From Lachnospiraceae bacterium (GTDB lineage: Bacteria > Bacillota > Clostridia > Lachnospirales > Lachnospiraceae), in NCBI GenBank assembly GCA_017399685.1, contig JAFQBM010000042.1:1-34372 (forward strand): a stretch of 34,372 nucleotides of DNA. Reading direction: 5' to 3'. Positions 7,498-14,920 of this stretch are shown piece by piece. Position 1 is the stretch's first letter, and each line of letters starts with the position of its first letter. The translations under genes were made by a program, and so were the position numbers. The notes beneath the pieces are model-generated. The model did no database searches and had not been told where the DNA came from. It saw only the letters and a program-made list of their open reading frames with translations.

Positions 7498-8334
7498 ATG
7501 GCACTTATTAAATGTCCTGAATGTGGGAGAGAAATTTCAGATAAAGCACCTGCTTGTATTCATTGTGGGTTTCCGATGGATATAACAAATGTAAAAGAGC
7601 AGAAAAAAGAAGCACCTAATATGGATGCACAGATTCAAAACATTCAATCAAATTTTAATACCTTTATGAGTAACCCAGATTTATATGGAAAAGATATGGG
7701 AAACATTTATTCTGGTATAAAGGCACAAATTGACAGTATTTACAATAATGCAAGTGGTTGTGACGATAGTATAATAAGAGAAGTGAATGATAAAGTTGCG
7801 TCAATCATTCTTGATATAACAAACAAAGGTAGTTATTATTGCAGTTGGATAACATATAAAAATTTTTATGAATTTGTAAAATTCGATAATATATCTATTA
7901 GCGTAATAAAAAATATTACAGATTTCATTTATGAAAAAATATCATTTTTCAAACAGTATTCAGATGGTAGTTCTGGAAATAGTGAGCATATCATGTTGTG
8001 GTATCCGATACATCAAATATTAACATATGCAACAGAAGATGTAAAAAAGCCGATATTAGAGAATTTGTCATTGCTCAATGCATCGGGTAAAAAGAGATTT
8101 GGTGATGTACAAGAAATGATAAATGAACATTTATATGAAAATACAACAATAGAAATGATGCAGATAAAAACAGCAACACCTACCCAAAATATCCCTAAAT
8201 GTCCTACTTGCCAAAGTACAGACATAAAGAAAGTATCTACAATGTCAAAAGCTAGTTCAGTAGCATTATGGGGATTATTCTCACAAAAGGTAAAGAAACA
8301 ATGGCATTGTAATAATTGTGGAAGTGAATGGTAG
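7498..8334 (+). CDS. protein with N- and C-terminal zinc ribbons
   Basis: A 278-aa protein. The N terminus IKCPECGREISDKAPACIHCGFP (residues about 4-26) is a typical zinc-ribbon_2 domain with two CxxC knuckles. The middle is helical and partly aromatic with no recognised fold. The C terminus carries a second ribbon (KCPTCQSTDIKKVS … WHCNNCGSEW). Paired ribbons around a helical core suggest a protein- or nucleic-acid-binding adaptor. A third zinc-ribbon gene follows 11 nt downstream, so the two are probably co-transcribed. Confidence 0.8.
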   Translation: MALIKCPECGREISDKAPACIHCGFPMDITNVKEQKKEAPNMDAQIQNIQSNFNTFMSNPDLYGKDMGNIYSGIKAQIDSIYNNASGCDDSIIREVNDKVASIILDITNKGSYYCSWITYKNFYEFVKFDNISISVIKNITDFIYEKISFFKQYSDGSSGNSEHIMLWYPIHQILTYATEDVKKPILENLSLLNASGKKRFGDVQEMINEHLYENTTIEMMQIKTATPTQNIPKCPTCQSTDIKKVSTMSKASSVALWGLFSQKVKKQWHCNNCGSEW

Positions 8335-8345
8335 GAGGTAGACCG

Positions 8346-8474
8346 ATGGCTATATATTATTGTCCTAAATGCAATAAGAGATATTTTCTTGATGATAAAG
8401 AGCAGAGTTCACCAGAATTTCAGCGTGAATTTAAGTGTGAGTTTTGCGGAACTGGATTTGATGATAAGCGTTGA
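8346..8474 (+). CDS. 42-aa zinc-ribbon protein
   Basis: AGGAGG at 8334-8339 is 6 nt from ATG 8346, overlapping the end of the previous gene. The product MAIYYCPKCNKRYF … FKCEFCGTGFDDKR has two CxxC pairs (Cys 6/9 and 31/34), a minimal one-zinc ribbon. It is too short to say more. It is the last gene before the hairpin-rich region, and no terminator separates them. Confidence 0.7.
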   Translation: MAIYYCPKCNKRYFLDDKEQSSPEFQREFKCEFCGTGFDDKR

Positions 8475-8590
8475 GAAAGGCTTGATTAGTCCGATTAGAA
8501 GAATCATATATAAACAGATGGGAAAACCCAATTATTATATGAACAGACAAAACAGACCAACCAAGTTATAATTAACTCTGTTATGAGCCG

Positions 8591-9201
8591 AGGGGAATTT
8601 TCCCTTGAGGTTATGGACAATTCAGACCAAAACTAGGTCAGCGAAATTTTTCGCCCAGTTGTTGGCGAAAGTTTTCCCCAACTTGTAGGGGAACTAAATT
8701 TCATTCTCCTTGCAGTTGGTTTATACCAATCGTTTCACAGCCGAAAAATCGACTATGAGATTTGACTCGCCAAAATTGGCGAGTGAGATTTCATTCCACA
8801 GATGTGTGGAATTGAGCAAAATGAAAAAGTTTTGATTATTGCTTGTAAAAAACTTTTGACAAGCATATTCCCATATTGCGTTGTAGTATTCGGTATTAAG
8901 GATTCCGAAAATCAAAGGAAAAAGTTTTTACTTTGAAAAATTCTATGATTCGCCCATTTGGGCGTGTCCACTTGTGGTCACTCAAGCGAAAATTCACCTA
9001 ACCTATCCTCAATGGGGATACGTTGTACACGGTGTACAATCGCACACATTTGTGCGAAATCTTCACAAAAGTGCTAATAGTAGTCATTCTATGAAATACT
9101 TCAAATCAACTTCAATGTCACTTCAAAATCAGCAACCACGAAATCGTGGACACCCAACTCAACACAAAATCGTATTCAGTGGGTAAGACCTATTTGGTCT
9201 T
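8591..9201 (+). ncRNA. array of about 17 distinct hairpins; candidate structured RNA or DNA element
   Basis: No credible gene lies here. Perfect or near-perfect short inverted repeats follow each other: 8591-8606, 8641-8654 (competing with 8649-8670), 8674-8693, 8716-8729, 8765-8784 (9-bp stem ACTCGCCAA/TTGGCGAGT), 8793-8812 (8 bp), 8840-8865 (7 bp), 8889-8909, 8921-8934, 8951-8964, 8968-8977, 9004-9020, 9023-9039 (17-bp palindrome), 9040-9057, 9136-9149 and 9185-9201. Stem sequences all differ. Wobble positions at 8592/8605 and 9009/9015 pair as G-U only in plus-strand RNA; in the minus strand they would be A-C. Three stretches, 8475-8590, 9058-9135 and 9150-9184, are less structured. It could be one long RNA or a set of protein-binding sites. 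Confidence 0.5.
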
Positions 9202-9205
9202 GAGT

Positions 9206-9243
9206 AAATAAAAATAGGACAGCCGAAAATTTAGCCGTCCTAT
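9206..9243 (-). terminator. intrinsic terminator of the minus-strand HTH gene
   Basis: On the minus strand, ATAGGAC (9243-9237) pairs with GTCCTAT (9220-9214) and is followed by TTTTTATT. It ends the transcript of the gene at 9381-10457 before the hairpin array. The 140 nt between gene end and terminator hold nothing recognisable. Confidence 0.75.
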
Positions 9244-9380
9244 CTGGATTACATTATATATAGAAGAAACACATACCTATTTGCACCTTTTTACACCTAT
9301 TTATGGGCATAAATTGCACAAAATGGGGTTAAAATGAGCCTAAAATACCTAAGTCTTAGAATACTGATTTCATGGAGAAA

Positions 9381-10457
9381 TTAAGGCTTAGATTTTAAAT
9401 AACTCTCTATAAGTGCTTTACAATCTTCCCAAAAGAAATGTCTCATATCTCTAGGAATATTATTCAAAGGTGAAGATAATATAACCATAATCAAACCTAA
9501 ATCGCCATCCATATTATCTAATATTTTCTCCAATGTCTCACATGCATAAGAACGATGTTCTTGTCTATATCGTTCAAAAGCATAATCTAATTTTTCAATT
9601 GCTTGTTGTTTTAATTTTTCATATTTTTCATTGTAGTTTACGATTACTTCATCATAAAAGGTAAATAAATCTGTATCAGCATCTTGTATATCAACTTTAA
9701 GTGGTTGTTGTTGATGAGAAAGATTGTGTAAATTTTCAAATATTTCTATCGTATCAAAGAAACCATTATCAAAAAGTATTTTTTCAGTTTTTTTAATAGC
9801 ACCTGCTTTATCGTCTGTTTCAAGAGTGTATAAATTTTTAAGAATGCCGTCCATAAATATAAAACTGATTGAAGTAATCTCTTTGGATAATATTTTTGCA
9901 ACATAATCTTCTGGTAAAGAATATGTAATATCGGTATAAGTAGAATAATTGTCATAGTTACTACTACTGATATGCACATACAATTTATTGACTTCACGTT
10001 TTATATCAAACCATTGACGATTAAATATATTTTGATTAATTTTTTTAACAAATTGCTCTGGTGTATATTGTACTTGTTCTAATTTCTTTTTAATGATTTC
10101 AATAATGTCATCTGAGATATCAATTTGTAAAATTTGCATTGTAAAAATATGAATCCATTCTTCACTATAAAGAAGTTCTCTGGAAGACATATTGTTTATT
10201 ATTTCAAAAATGTATTTCTGAATATAATTATTATAGTCATTTCCTGTTAATCCAACGATATGTTGAAACATAAGATTTAATAAATCAAATTCAATATCTT
10301 TAATTTTACCATTTTCTAACTGGGATACATAAGAAGCACCTCTATCAAGCTCTTTAGATAAAATATCCCCTCGTTTATTATAAGTTTTTCGTAGGTCTTT
10401 TATTGTTTCTTTAAGTAAATCTGTAAGTTTAACTTTTTGTTTTTGTATTTGAGCCAT
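9381..10457 (-). CDS. XRE-type HTH regulator, 358 aa
   Basis: Read on the minus strand from ATG 10457, with CGGAG about 10 nt upstream. Residues about 12-62 form a helix-turn-helix (KETIKDLRKTYNKRGDILSKEL then GASYVSQLENGKIKDIEFD), the XRE signature. The remaining roughly 295 residues are helical with no sensory domain I recognise, perhaps a TPR-like regulator scaffold. It has a near-consensus promoter with three ATAATTAT palindromes around it, so it probably represses itself and perhaps the opposing plus-strand promoter leading to tubRZ (inference). It is one of only three convincing minus-strand genes here. Confidence 0.8.
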   Translation of the reverse strand: MAQIQKQKVKLTDLLKETIKDLRKTYNKRGDILSKELDRGASYVSQLENGKIKDIEFDLLNLMFQHIVGLTGNDYNNYIQKYIFEIINNMSSRELLYSEEWIHIFTMQILQIDISDDIIEIIKKKLEQVQYTPEQFVKKINQNIFNRQWFDIKREVNKLYVHISSSNYDNYSTYTDITYSLPEDYVAKILSKEITSISFIFMDGILKNLYTLETDDKAGAIKKTEKILFDNGFFDTIEIFENLHNLSHQQQPLKVDIQDADTDLFTFYDEVIVNYNEKYEKLKQQAIEKLDYAFERYRQEHRSYACETLEKILDNMDGDLGLIMVILSSPLNNIPRDMRHFFWEDCKALIESYLKSKP

Positions 10458-10483
10458 AGTTATTATCTCCGTAATTTGATGTA

Positions 10484-10527
10484 ATAATTATAACATAATA
10501 ATTATGAGATTTCAATTTGATAATTAT
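10484..10527 (-). promoter_or_regulatory. promoter of the HTH gene with three ATAATTAT operator-like sites
   Basis: On the minus strand, -35 TTGAAA (10515-10510), 17-bp spacer, -10 TATAAT (10492-10487). The self-complementary octamer ATAATTAT occurs at 10484-10491 (over the -10), 10498-10505 (in the spacer) and 10520-10527 (just upstream of the -35). This placement fits cooperative autorepression. Confidence 0.65.
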
Positions 10528-10561
10528 ATAATAAAAGTATGAAAAAAATATAATAAAAATG

Positions 10562-10590
10562 TTGACAAGTTATTATGAAAGTGATAATAT
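10562..10590 (+). promoter_or_regulatory. consensus promoter driving the tubRZ leader
   Basis: TTGACA (10562-10567), 17-bp spacer, TAATAT (10585-10590). It points toward tubR/tubZ, with about 570 nt of leader between. It is divergent from the HTH gene promoter and 35-80 bp from its operator-like sites. Confidence 0.75.
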
Positions 10591-10725
10591 ATGAATACGA
10601 GGAAATTTCAAACATTAAAAAATTATTGCTATTTATTTTCAAGATAGTTAAAAGAATAGTAAGTATTGAATAAAAAGGACATCTCGTATAAAAGCTATAT
10701 ATGTGAGAGAAAATAAAAAAGAAAA

Positions 10726-10889
10726 CCTCTAGCTATATATCAAGTGCTGGTAACACTTGAAAGCTAAAGGCTTCATTGATAAAAGTTTTGTGTAAAAGCC
10801 TGGTAAACTTTCACACACCATTACTTTAAAGGTTGAAGTAATTTTATCAAAGAACATTTCTTTTGTCAATCAACAATTCTAGTTGGTTG
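10726..10889 (+). ncRNA. structured leader RNA: nested hairpin plus three-way junction
   Basis: First, a stem CCT-TAGCT/AGCTA-AGG (10726-10734 with 10762-10770, one C-A mismatch) encloses TCAAGTG/CACTTGA (10740-10746, 10754-10760). Then TTGATAAAA (10776-10784) pairs with TTTTATCAA (10842-10850), 9 bp, enclosing TGTGT/ACACA (10789-10793, 10813-10817) and TTACTT/AAGTAA (10821-10826, 10836-10841), the last stacked on the closing stem. A further stem CAATCAAC/GTTGGTTG (10867-10874, 10882-10889) has a T-G pair that works only in plus-strand RNA. The fold resembles a riboswitch or antisense-target leader but matches no class I know. It could also overlap the partition centromere. Confidence 0.45.
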
Positions 10890-10972
10890 TTATTTCCCAA
10901 ACACATTTATATAAAAGTAACTAAAAATTTTAACAAGGCTATAAGTCTATTCATTTATGCAAAAGGAGGAAC

Positions 10973-11080
10973 ATGTCTTTTAGATTAATTTATTATGATT
11001 TATTAATTTCAACATATTGTTGGAAGGTTTATTTTTTGCACCCTTTTTTAATAACAATTAAGAAGTGTAATGAAGAATAA
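10973..11080 (+). CDS. 35-codon ORF in the tubRZ leader (possible leader peptide)
   Basis: AGGAGG lies 3 nt before ATG 10973, somewhat close. The frame encodes MSFRLIYYDLLISTYCWKVY…, rich in aromatic and hydrophobic residues, and stops at TAA 11078-11080, whose last base is the first base of a terminator-like stem. A short ORF ending at a hairpin before the real operon is the classical layout of translation-coupled attenuation. It could instead be a small membrane-active peptide. Confidence 0.45.
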   Translation: MSFRLIYYDLLISTYCWKVYFLHPFLITIKKCNEE

Positions 11081-11103
11081 GGCTGAAAAGCCTATATATT
11101 TTT
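11080..11103 (+). terminator. terminator/attenuator hairpin before tubR
   Basis: AGGCT (11080-11084), GAAA tetraloop, AGCCT (11089-11093), then ATATATTTTT. The stem is short, so termination may be partial. It directly follows the leader ORF's stop codon and lies about 60 nt before tubR. Confidence 0.5.
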
Positions 11104-11161
11104 ACCTTAATCATCCGAGTTAGTAAGAAATTAAATAAAGAATATAAGAAGAAAGGTCAAG

Positions 11162-11440
11162 GTGATAACAGTGCATGAAAACATTGTAAGAACACAGTAT
11201 GTCATCATGAATATTCTAAGGTCAAATAAGGCTACTAATTATATGAAGTCCATGACATTAGAAGAGATTCAAGAGATAGAGGGTAGAAATAGACCAAATA
11301 CTTTGTACAAGCATATTAGGATTTTGCAAAAGAAAAAATTAGTGGAATCAGGTGCAAAAGTAGAAAGGGCAAATGGTTATTTTATTAATGAAGCAGGTTT
11401 AGAACTATTAAAACAATTTGATGATATGGAGGCTATGTAA
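11162..11440 (+). CDS. tubR: TubR-like winged-helix adaptor/repressor
   Basis: A 92-aa protein from GTG 11162, with AGAAAGG 5 nt upstream. The sequence has a winged-helix pattern: NIVRTQYVIMNILRSNK, then LEEIQEIEGRNRPNTLYKHIRILQKKKLVES (recognition helix about 46-58) and a wing (KVERANGYFINEAG). In type III partition systems TubR binds repeats in tubC and links the DNA to TubZ filaments while repressing the operon. The assignment rests mainly on the neighbour: it sits immediately upstream of a TubZ-like gene, as in known tubRZ operons. Direct similarity to known TubRs cannot be judged by eye because they diverge strongly. No clear iterons were found nearby. Confidence 0.65.
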   Translation: MITVHENIVRTQYVIMNILRSNKATNYMKSMTLEEIQEIEGRNRPNTLYKHIRILQKKKLVESGAKVERANGYFINEAGLELLKQFDDMEAM

Positions 11441-11441
11441 T

Positions 11442-12500
11442 ATGGAAAAGAACACAAAAACAAGATATGGATTTGCTGGTTTAGGGCAAATGGGTGGTAA
11501 TGAAGTTAAAATTCTTTACAAGTATGAATATCCAATTATGGCTGCAAATTCGGCATTATCGGATTTAAGTGGATTAGATTTACCAGAAGAATGTAAATAT
11601 CATATTCTTGGAGGTTATGGAAGCAGTAAAGAACGTAAGAAAACAAAAGAATTGTTAGCAGGAAATGATTGTGAAAATTTTGATTTACTTGTTAATGAAA
11701 TCAAAGAAAGATTTAAAGATTGTGAAGTTATTTTCCTTATAGCAAGTTCTGGTGGTGGATTTGGAAGTGGAAGTTTACCTTCTATAAAAAGACGTTTAGT
11801 TAATGAAACTGATAAGACTATCTGTGTTGTTACTTGTATACCAGATGATAATGCAAGTCTTAAAGAGCAAATGAACTGTTATGAATTTTTTCAAGAGCTT
11901 GAAAGCATTGAGGGAAGTGGTGCGACGTTCATAATAGATAACAATAAAAACAGAAATAAATTCACTTTAAATGAACAGTTTGCTTGTTATTTGGATGCTT
12001 TTTTGAACTGTGAAACAGGTTCCGCACAAGGAGTTGTAGACAGAGCAGAAATTGAAAATATTTTATCCCAAAGAGGAATGTGCATTATAAATAAGTACAG
12101 TTCTGAAACTGCAACTACTCAAACTGTTATTGAAAAGATTAGAGAAAATATATATTCACCTTTGGAAAATGATGGTGTTGTTTCAAAAATTGCATTGGTT
12201 CATTCAAATAATAAAGTTCGTTTGAACGAAATTGTTGAAACAGTTGGTCAGCCCTTGGCAACGTATGAAGGATTTGGAGCAGATGCGACAGTTTTAGCAG
12301 TATCAGGATTATCATTTTCATACAGTAAGTTGGAAGAAATTAAGCAGAGAATTGATGACAATAAAGAAGTTATCAAAAGAAATCTCATGGCAACAAGTGA
12401 ACGCAGATTGACAGATAGTGTTGATTTTTTGGATGAAATTACAACTGAGAAGCCAAAACCTGAAAAGAAGAAATCAACAAGAGATATGTTATTCATGTAA
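11442..12500 (+). CDS. tubZ: TubZ-like tubulin/FtsZ-family GTPase for DNA segregation
   Basis: A 352-aa protein; GGAGG at 11428-11432 is 9 nt before ATG 11442, just after the tubR stop. The N-terminal GFAGLGQMGGNEV (residues about 9-21) matches the first nucleotide-binding loop. SSGGGFGSGS (about 101-110) is the tubulin/FtsZ signature loop, with Phe where most have Thr. VVDRAEIENIL (about 202-212) is the likely T7 loop whose acidic residues trigger GTP hydrolysis in the next subunit. The C-terminal tail is basic (KPKPEKKKSTRDMLFM), as in TubZ, where it contacts TubR-DNA. It would form treadmilling filaments that move plasmid copies. Similar proteins occur on large Bacillus plasmids and Clostridium phage c-st. 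FtsZ itself is excluded by the operon and the divergence. Confidence 0.85.
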   Translation: MEKNTKTRYGFAGLGQMGGNEVKILYKYEYPIMAANSALSDLSGLDLPEECKYHILGGYGSSKERKKTKELLAGNDCENFDLLVNEIKERFKDCEVIFLIASSGGGFGSGSLPSIKRRLVNETDKTICVVTCIPDDNASLKEQMNCYEFFQELESIEGSGATFIIDNNKNRNKFTLNEQFACYLDAFLNCETGSAQGVVDRAEIENILSQRGMCIINKYSSETATTQTVIEKIRENIYSPLENDGVVSKIALVHSNNKVRLNEIVETVGQPLATYEGFGADATVLAVSGLSFSYSKLEEIKQRIDDNKEVIKRNLMATSERRLTDSVDFLDEITTEKPKPEKKKSTRDMLFM

Positions 12501-12618
12501 CTACATATCAGAACTAATAAGAGTTAGTCATGATAAAAAAGAGAAAAGTATATTGTGGTCAATACATGGGTGGGATTTTCCAACCTACAATATCAAATCA
12601 AAAAGGAGCGAAAAGATT

Positions 12619-13137
12619 ATGAAGAATTACAAAAAGATACCGTTTAACAGAATTAAAGACATTGAATCCTATGTGGAGAAGAAATTAAAAGCAGGACATA
12701 TTATTATACAGATTCGTGTCAATGAAGATAATAAACAGATTGATGAATTGATTAGTTATGCAAATGACAAAGAATGTGAGTCGTATTATCGTAGTCTGAC
12801 GGATTCAGATGAACAATTGAGAACGTGTGTCATTAGCGAGTGCATGGAACTTTATTATGCATTTAAAGATGAAAAGAGGGAAGCAGGTACTTGTGATATT
12901 GACATTGATGCTGATTTGCAAGATGTGATTGATTTTTATGAATTCAAAAAAGATATCAAAGATATGAAGGAACATTATAGTGGAGAGAGCTTTCAGTGGA
13001 AAGATTATGATGATTCTTCATGCCACTATGAATTCTATATCTCATTAGAAAAAGGGGATATTGCTAATTTTGGTGGATGCTTAGAAATAGATTTTGTCAC
13101 TGAATGGATGGAAGAACAGGGTTATTATCACAAGTAA
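12619..13137 (+). CDS. hypothetical acidic protein, 172 aa
   Basis: AAAAGGAG lies about 10 nt before ATG 12619; an in-frame extension upstream lacks a ribosome binding site. The product is acidic and helical in the middle (…CDIDIDADLQDVIDFYEFKKDIKDMKEHY…) and ends with a beta-rich part (YEFYISLEKGDIANFGGCLEIDFVTEWMEEQGY). No known domain. It begins the run of small unknown genes between tubZ and the primase gene. Confidence 0.7.
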   Translation: MKNYKKIPFNRIKDIESYVEKKLKAGHIIIQIRVNEDNKQIDELISYANDKECESYYRSLTDSDEQLRTCVISECMELYYAFKDEKREAGTCDIDIDADLQDVIDFYEFKKDIKDMKEHYSGESFQWKDYDDSSCHYEFYISLEKGDIANFGGCLEIDFVTEWMEEQGYYHK

Positions 13138-13220
13138 AAGTAGAAGTAAATAGTGGGGAGTTAATCTTCCTACTGAAACAAGATAAATTATTTCAAAAAA
13201 GCAAAAGGAGATTAGGAATT

Positions 13221-13517
13221 ATGGAATTATCAAGAGAACAGTTTATCAAAGAAATCAACGAATTATCAGCAAAGGAGACAAGATTTAATGTATCAAGTTC
13301 TGATACTGGTAGCTTGAATTTATATCTGCAAGAATGCGTTATTAAAGCAAGTGAAAAAGAAGGAATTGATGGAGAATGCCTTATATATAAACCACAAGCT
13401 GATATGGAAGTAACAATTGATTTTGACATTGTGAATGAGATTACTAAGCAAGGTAACACATATACACTTTCTTTCAACAACGGATTAGCGGACGTGGATA
13501 TTGAAGTTATTGCGTAA
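13221..13517 (+). CDS. hypothetical protein, 98 aa
   Basis: AAAAGGAG lies 11 nt before ATG 13221. Acidic protein starting MELSREQFIKEINELSAKETRF and continuing as alternating beta strands (FNVSSSDTGSLNLYLQECVIKA … TYTLSFNNGLADVDIEVIA). No recognised family. It is followed by a G-U-containing hairpin at 13540-13562. Confidence 0.65.
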   Translation: MELSREQFIKEINELSAKETRFNVSSSDTGSLNLYLQECVIKASEKEGIDGECLIYKPQADMEVTIDFDIVNEITKQGNTYTLSFNNGLADVDIEVIA

Positions 13518-13539
13518 GCAAAAGGAGAAGTAACATATA

Positions 13540-13562
13540 GGCGGTATCATCCCGATACTGCC
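13540..13562 (+). other. stem-loop before the 13601 gene
   Basis: GGCGGTATC (13540-13548) pairs with GATACTGCC (13554-13562) over 9 bp with one G-U pair valid only in plus-strand RNA, loop ATCCC. No T run follows, so it is probably an mRNA processing, stability or protein-binding element rather than a terminator. Confidence 0.5.
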
Positions 13563-13600
13563 TTGCAAAAATAAAACACGAACATAGGAGGATTTAGAAA

Positions 13601-14272
13601 ATGGGATACGAAGAGAAATTTTTATATTGCAAAGAAGGCAAGGATACTAGGTTATTACTTAAAATGCTGAAAGAAAAGCCACACAACGATTTCAAGGTGC
13701 TAGAAGTATTAACACTTAAAAGAAATTGGAATGTTAGATACAGAAATGCAGAAGGTATTAATGTAAATGGGAAAATTATTCCATTCACATTTATTTCCAG
13801 AAATGAGATAGAAAATCCGGATATGTATTATAGAAAACCACTAGGAAGACTAAATGATAACGATATTGCAACTATGAAAAATGGAAATACGTCATTGGCA
13901 TTTGGTGAAATACAAGAACACTTTTTTAATAAAAATGACTTGTTGATTTGGATTGCTGGTGACAGAGGTAATATAAGAAACGGATATGATTTGTTTGGAT
14001 ATGCACACGCTGTTGAAAATACATTATTTAATACAATGTATGACGATGATTTTCCTAAACAATTTCTGGTAGATGGAAAATTAGATATTGAGAACGCATT
14101 GCCTTATGCCTGTGAGTTAGCGGTTGATAGTTTTGTATCTAAAGGAATGCTGACAAAAGAAGAAGCACAAGTTATTAAAGAAGTAAGAATGATTAGTCTG
14201 GATGGAATACCAGATATTGATAATTTGTTGAAACAAACAGATTTATTCAGAAGAAAGACATATACAAAATAA
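13601..14272 (+). CDS. hypothetical protein, 223 aa
   Basis: AGGAGG lies 11 nt before ATG 13601. A mixed alpha/beta soluble protein: a helical start (GKDTRLLLKMLKEKPHNDFK), a beta-rich middle (…VNGKIIPFTFISRNEI…), then LLIWIAGDRGNIRNGYDLFGYAHAVENTLFN and an acidic C-terminal helical part. No catalytic motif is clearly recognisable. Its leader sequence is nearly the same as that of the next gene (ATAGGAGGAT…AGAAA), suggesting one operon or duplicated leaders. Confidence 0.7.
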   Translation: MGYEEKFLYCKEGKDTRLLLKMLKEKPHNDFKVLEVLTLKRNWNVRYRNAEGINVNGKIIPFTFISRNEIENPDMYYRKPLGRLNDNDIATMKNGNTSLAFGEIQEHFFNKNDLLIWIAGDRGNIRNGYDLFGYAHAVENTLFNTMYDDDFPKQFLVDGKLDIENALPYACELAVDSFVSKGMLTKEEAQVIKEVRMISLDGIPDIDNLLKQTDLFRRKTYTK

Positions 14273-14292
14273 AACATAGGAGGATATAAGAA

Positions 14293-14904
14293 ATGATAGG
14301 TAAAATTATGAGTTTTGAGCCATTAAAGGGTTGTGGAATTATCACAACCTTAACTGGTGAAGAATTACCAGTACAAGCAAGAAACGTCAACATGAACGGA
14401 GCAGTTGTATTGCATAAGAATGATGTAGTTGAATATGAATTAGGAACTGACGATAATGGCAATCCACAAGCAGTTAATGTGTCGGTTATTCAAAAGGCAG
14501 AATATGCAGTGAAGTTGTCAAGGCTGACTTTCAAGGATTTTGGTGTAGATATTAAAAATAATATTCTTGATGTGCCAAAATGTGAGAATCACGATGAATA
14601 TTGTGTTTTCAGATTTGAAAATGAAGAAGAGTTAAGGGACAGTATTTGCCGTCATGTATGCACAAGTGGGAAATATCCTTGTGGTGTAGCCGTTTTAAGA
14701 AAAAATAATCAGGTACTTGTTGGTTATTCAGATAAAGATAAACCATCGGAATTTTGTAGATTTCAGAATTATGGAATCAAAGATGCACCAAAAGACCAAC
14801 AGTATTTATCTGTTGGAGAATTACTTACAAAGACATATGAATTAGAAAACTATGGAATCATGCTGGAATTAGAAGATAATTTCTACCATGCAATTATGGA
14901 ATAG
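14293..14904 (+). CDS. protein with N-terminal cold-shock-like OB domain, 203 aa
   Basis: AGGAGG lies shortly before ATG 14293. Residues 1-70 follow the cold-shock domain layout: GKIMSFEPLKGCGIITT (strands 1-2, like GTVKWFNxxKGFGFI), ELPVQARNV, then LHKNDVVEYELGTDDNGNPQAVNVSVI (like GDxVEFEV…GPQAxNV). The aromatic RNP residues are largely replaced, so nucleic-acid binding may be weak or altered. The rest (75-203) is a separate unknown domain with several Cys (KCENHDEYCVF, ICRHVCTSGKYPC). A divergent single-strand nucleic-acid-binding protein is likely (inference). Confidence 0.6.
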   Translation: MIGKIMSFEPLKGCGIITTLTGEELPVQARNVNMNGAVVLHKNDVVEYELGTDDNGNPQAVNVSVIQKAEYAVKLSRLTFKDFGVDIKNNILDVPKCENHDEYCVFRFENEEELRDSICRHVCTSGKYPCGVAVLRKNNQVLVGYSDKDKPSEFCRFQNYGIKDAPKDQQYLSVGELLTKTYELENYGIMLELEDNFYHAIME

Positions 14905-14920
14905 GAAGGAGAAATATTAT

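Noticed and set aside
8721-9186. ORFs of 64-70 codons on both strands inside the hairpin array
   Set aside because: They lack ribosome binding sites, have low-complexity or His/Ser-rich products unlike proteins, and are explained by the inverted repeats.
8591-9201. Assigning the array to a named large RNA family such as ROOL or GOLLD
   Set aside because: Size and mobile-element context fit loosely, but I cannot match a consensus by eye; left as unnamed with the search stated.
8591-9201. CRISPR array
   Set aside because: No repeated unit: every stem differs in sequence, spacing is irregular, and there are no cas genes.
12530-12622. 30-codon ORF overlapping the start of the 12619 gene by ATGA
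   Set aside because: The overlap suggests coupling, but there is no ribosome binding site before its ATG and the product has no recognisable features.
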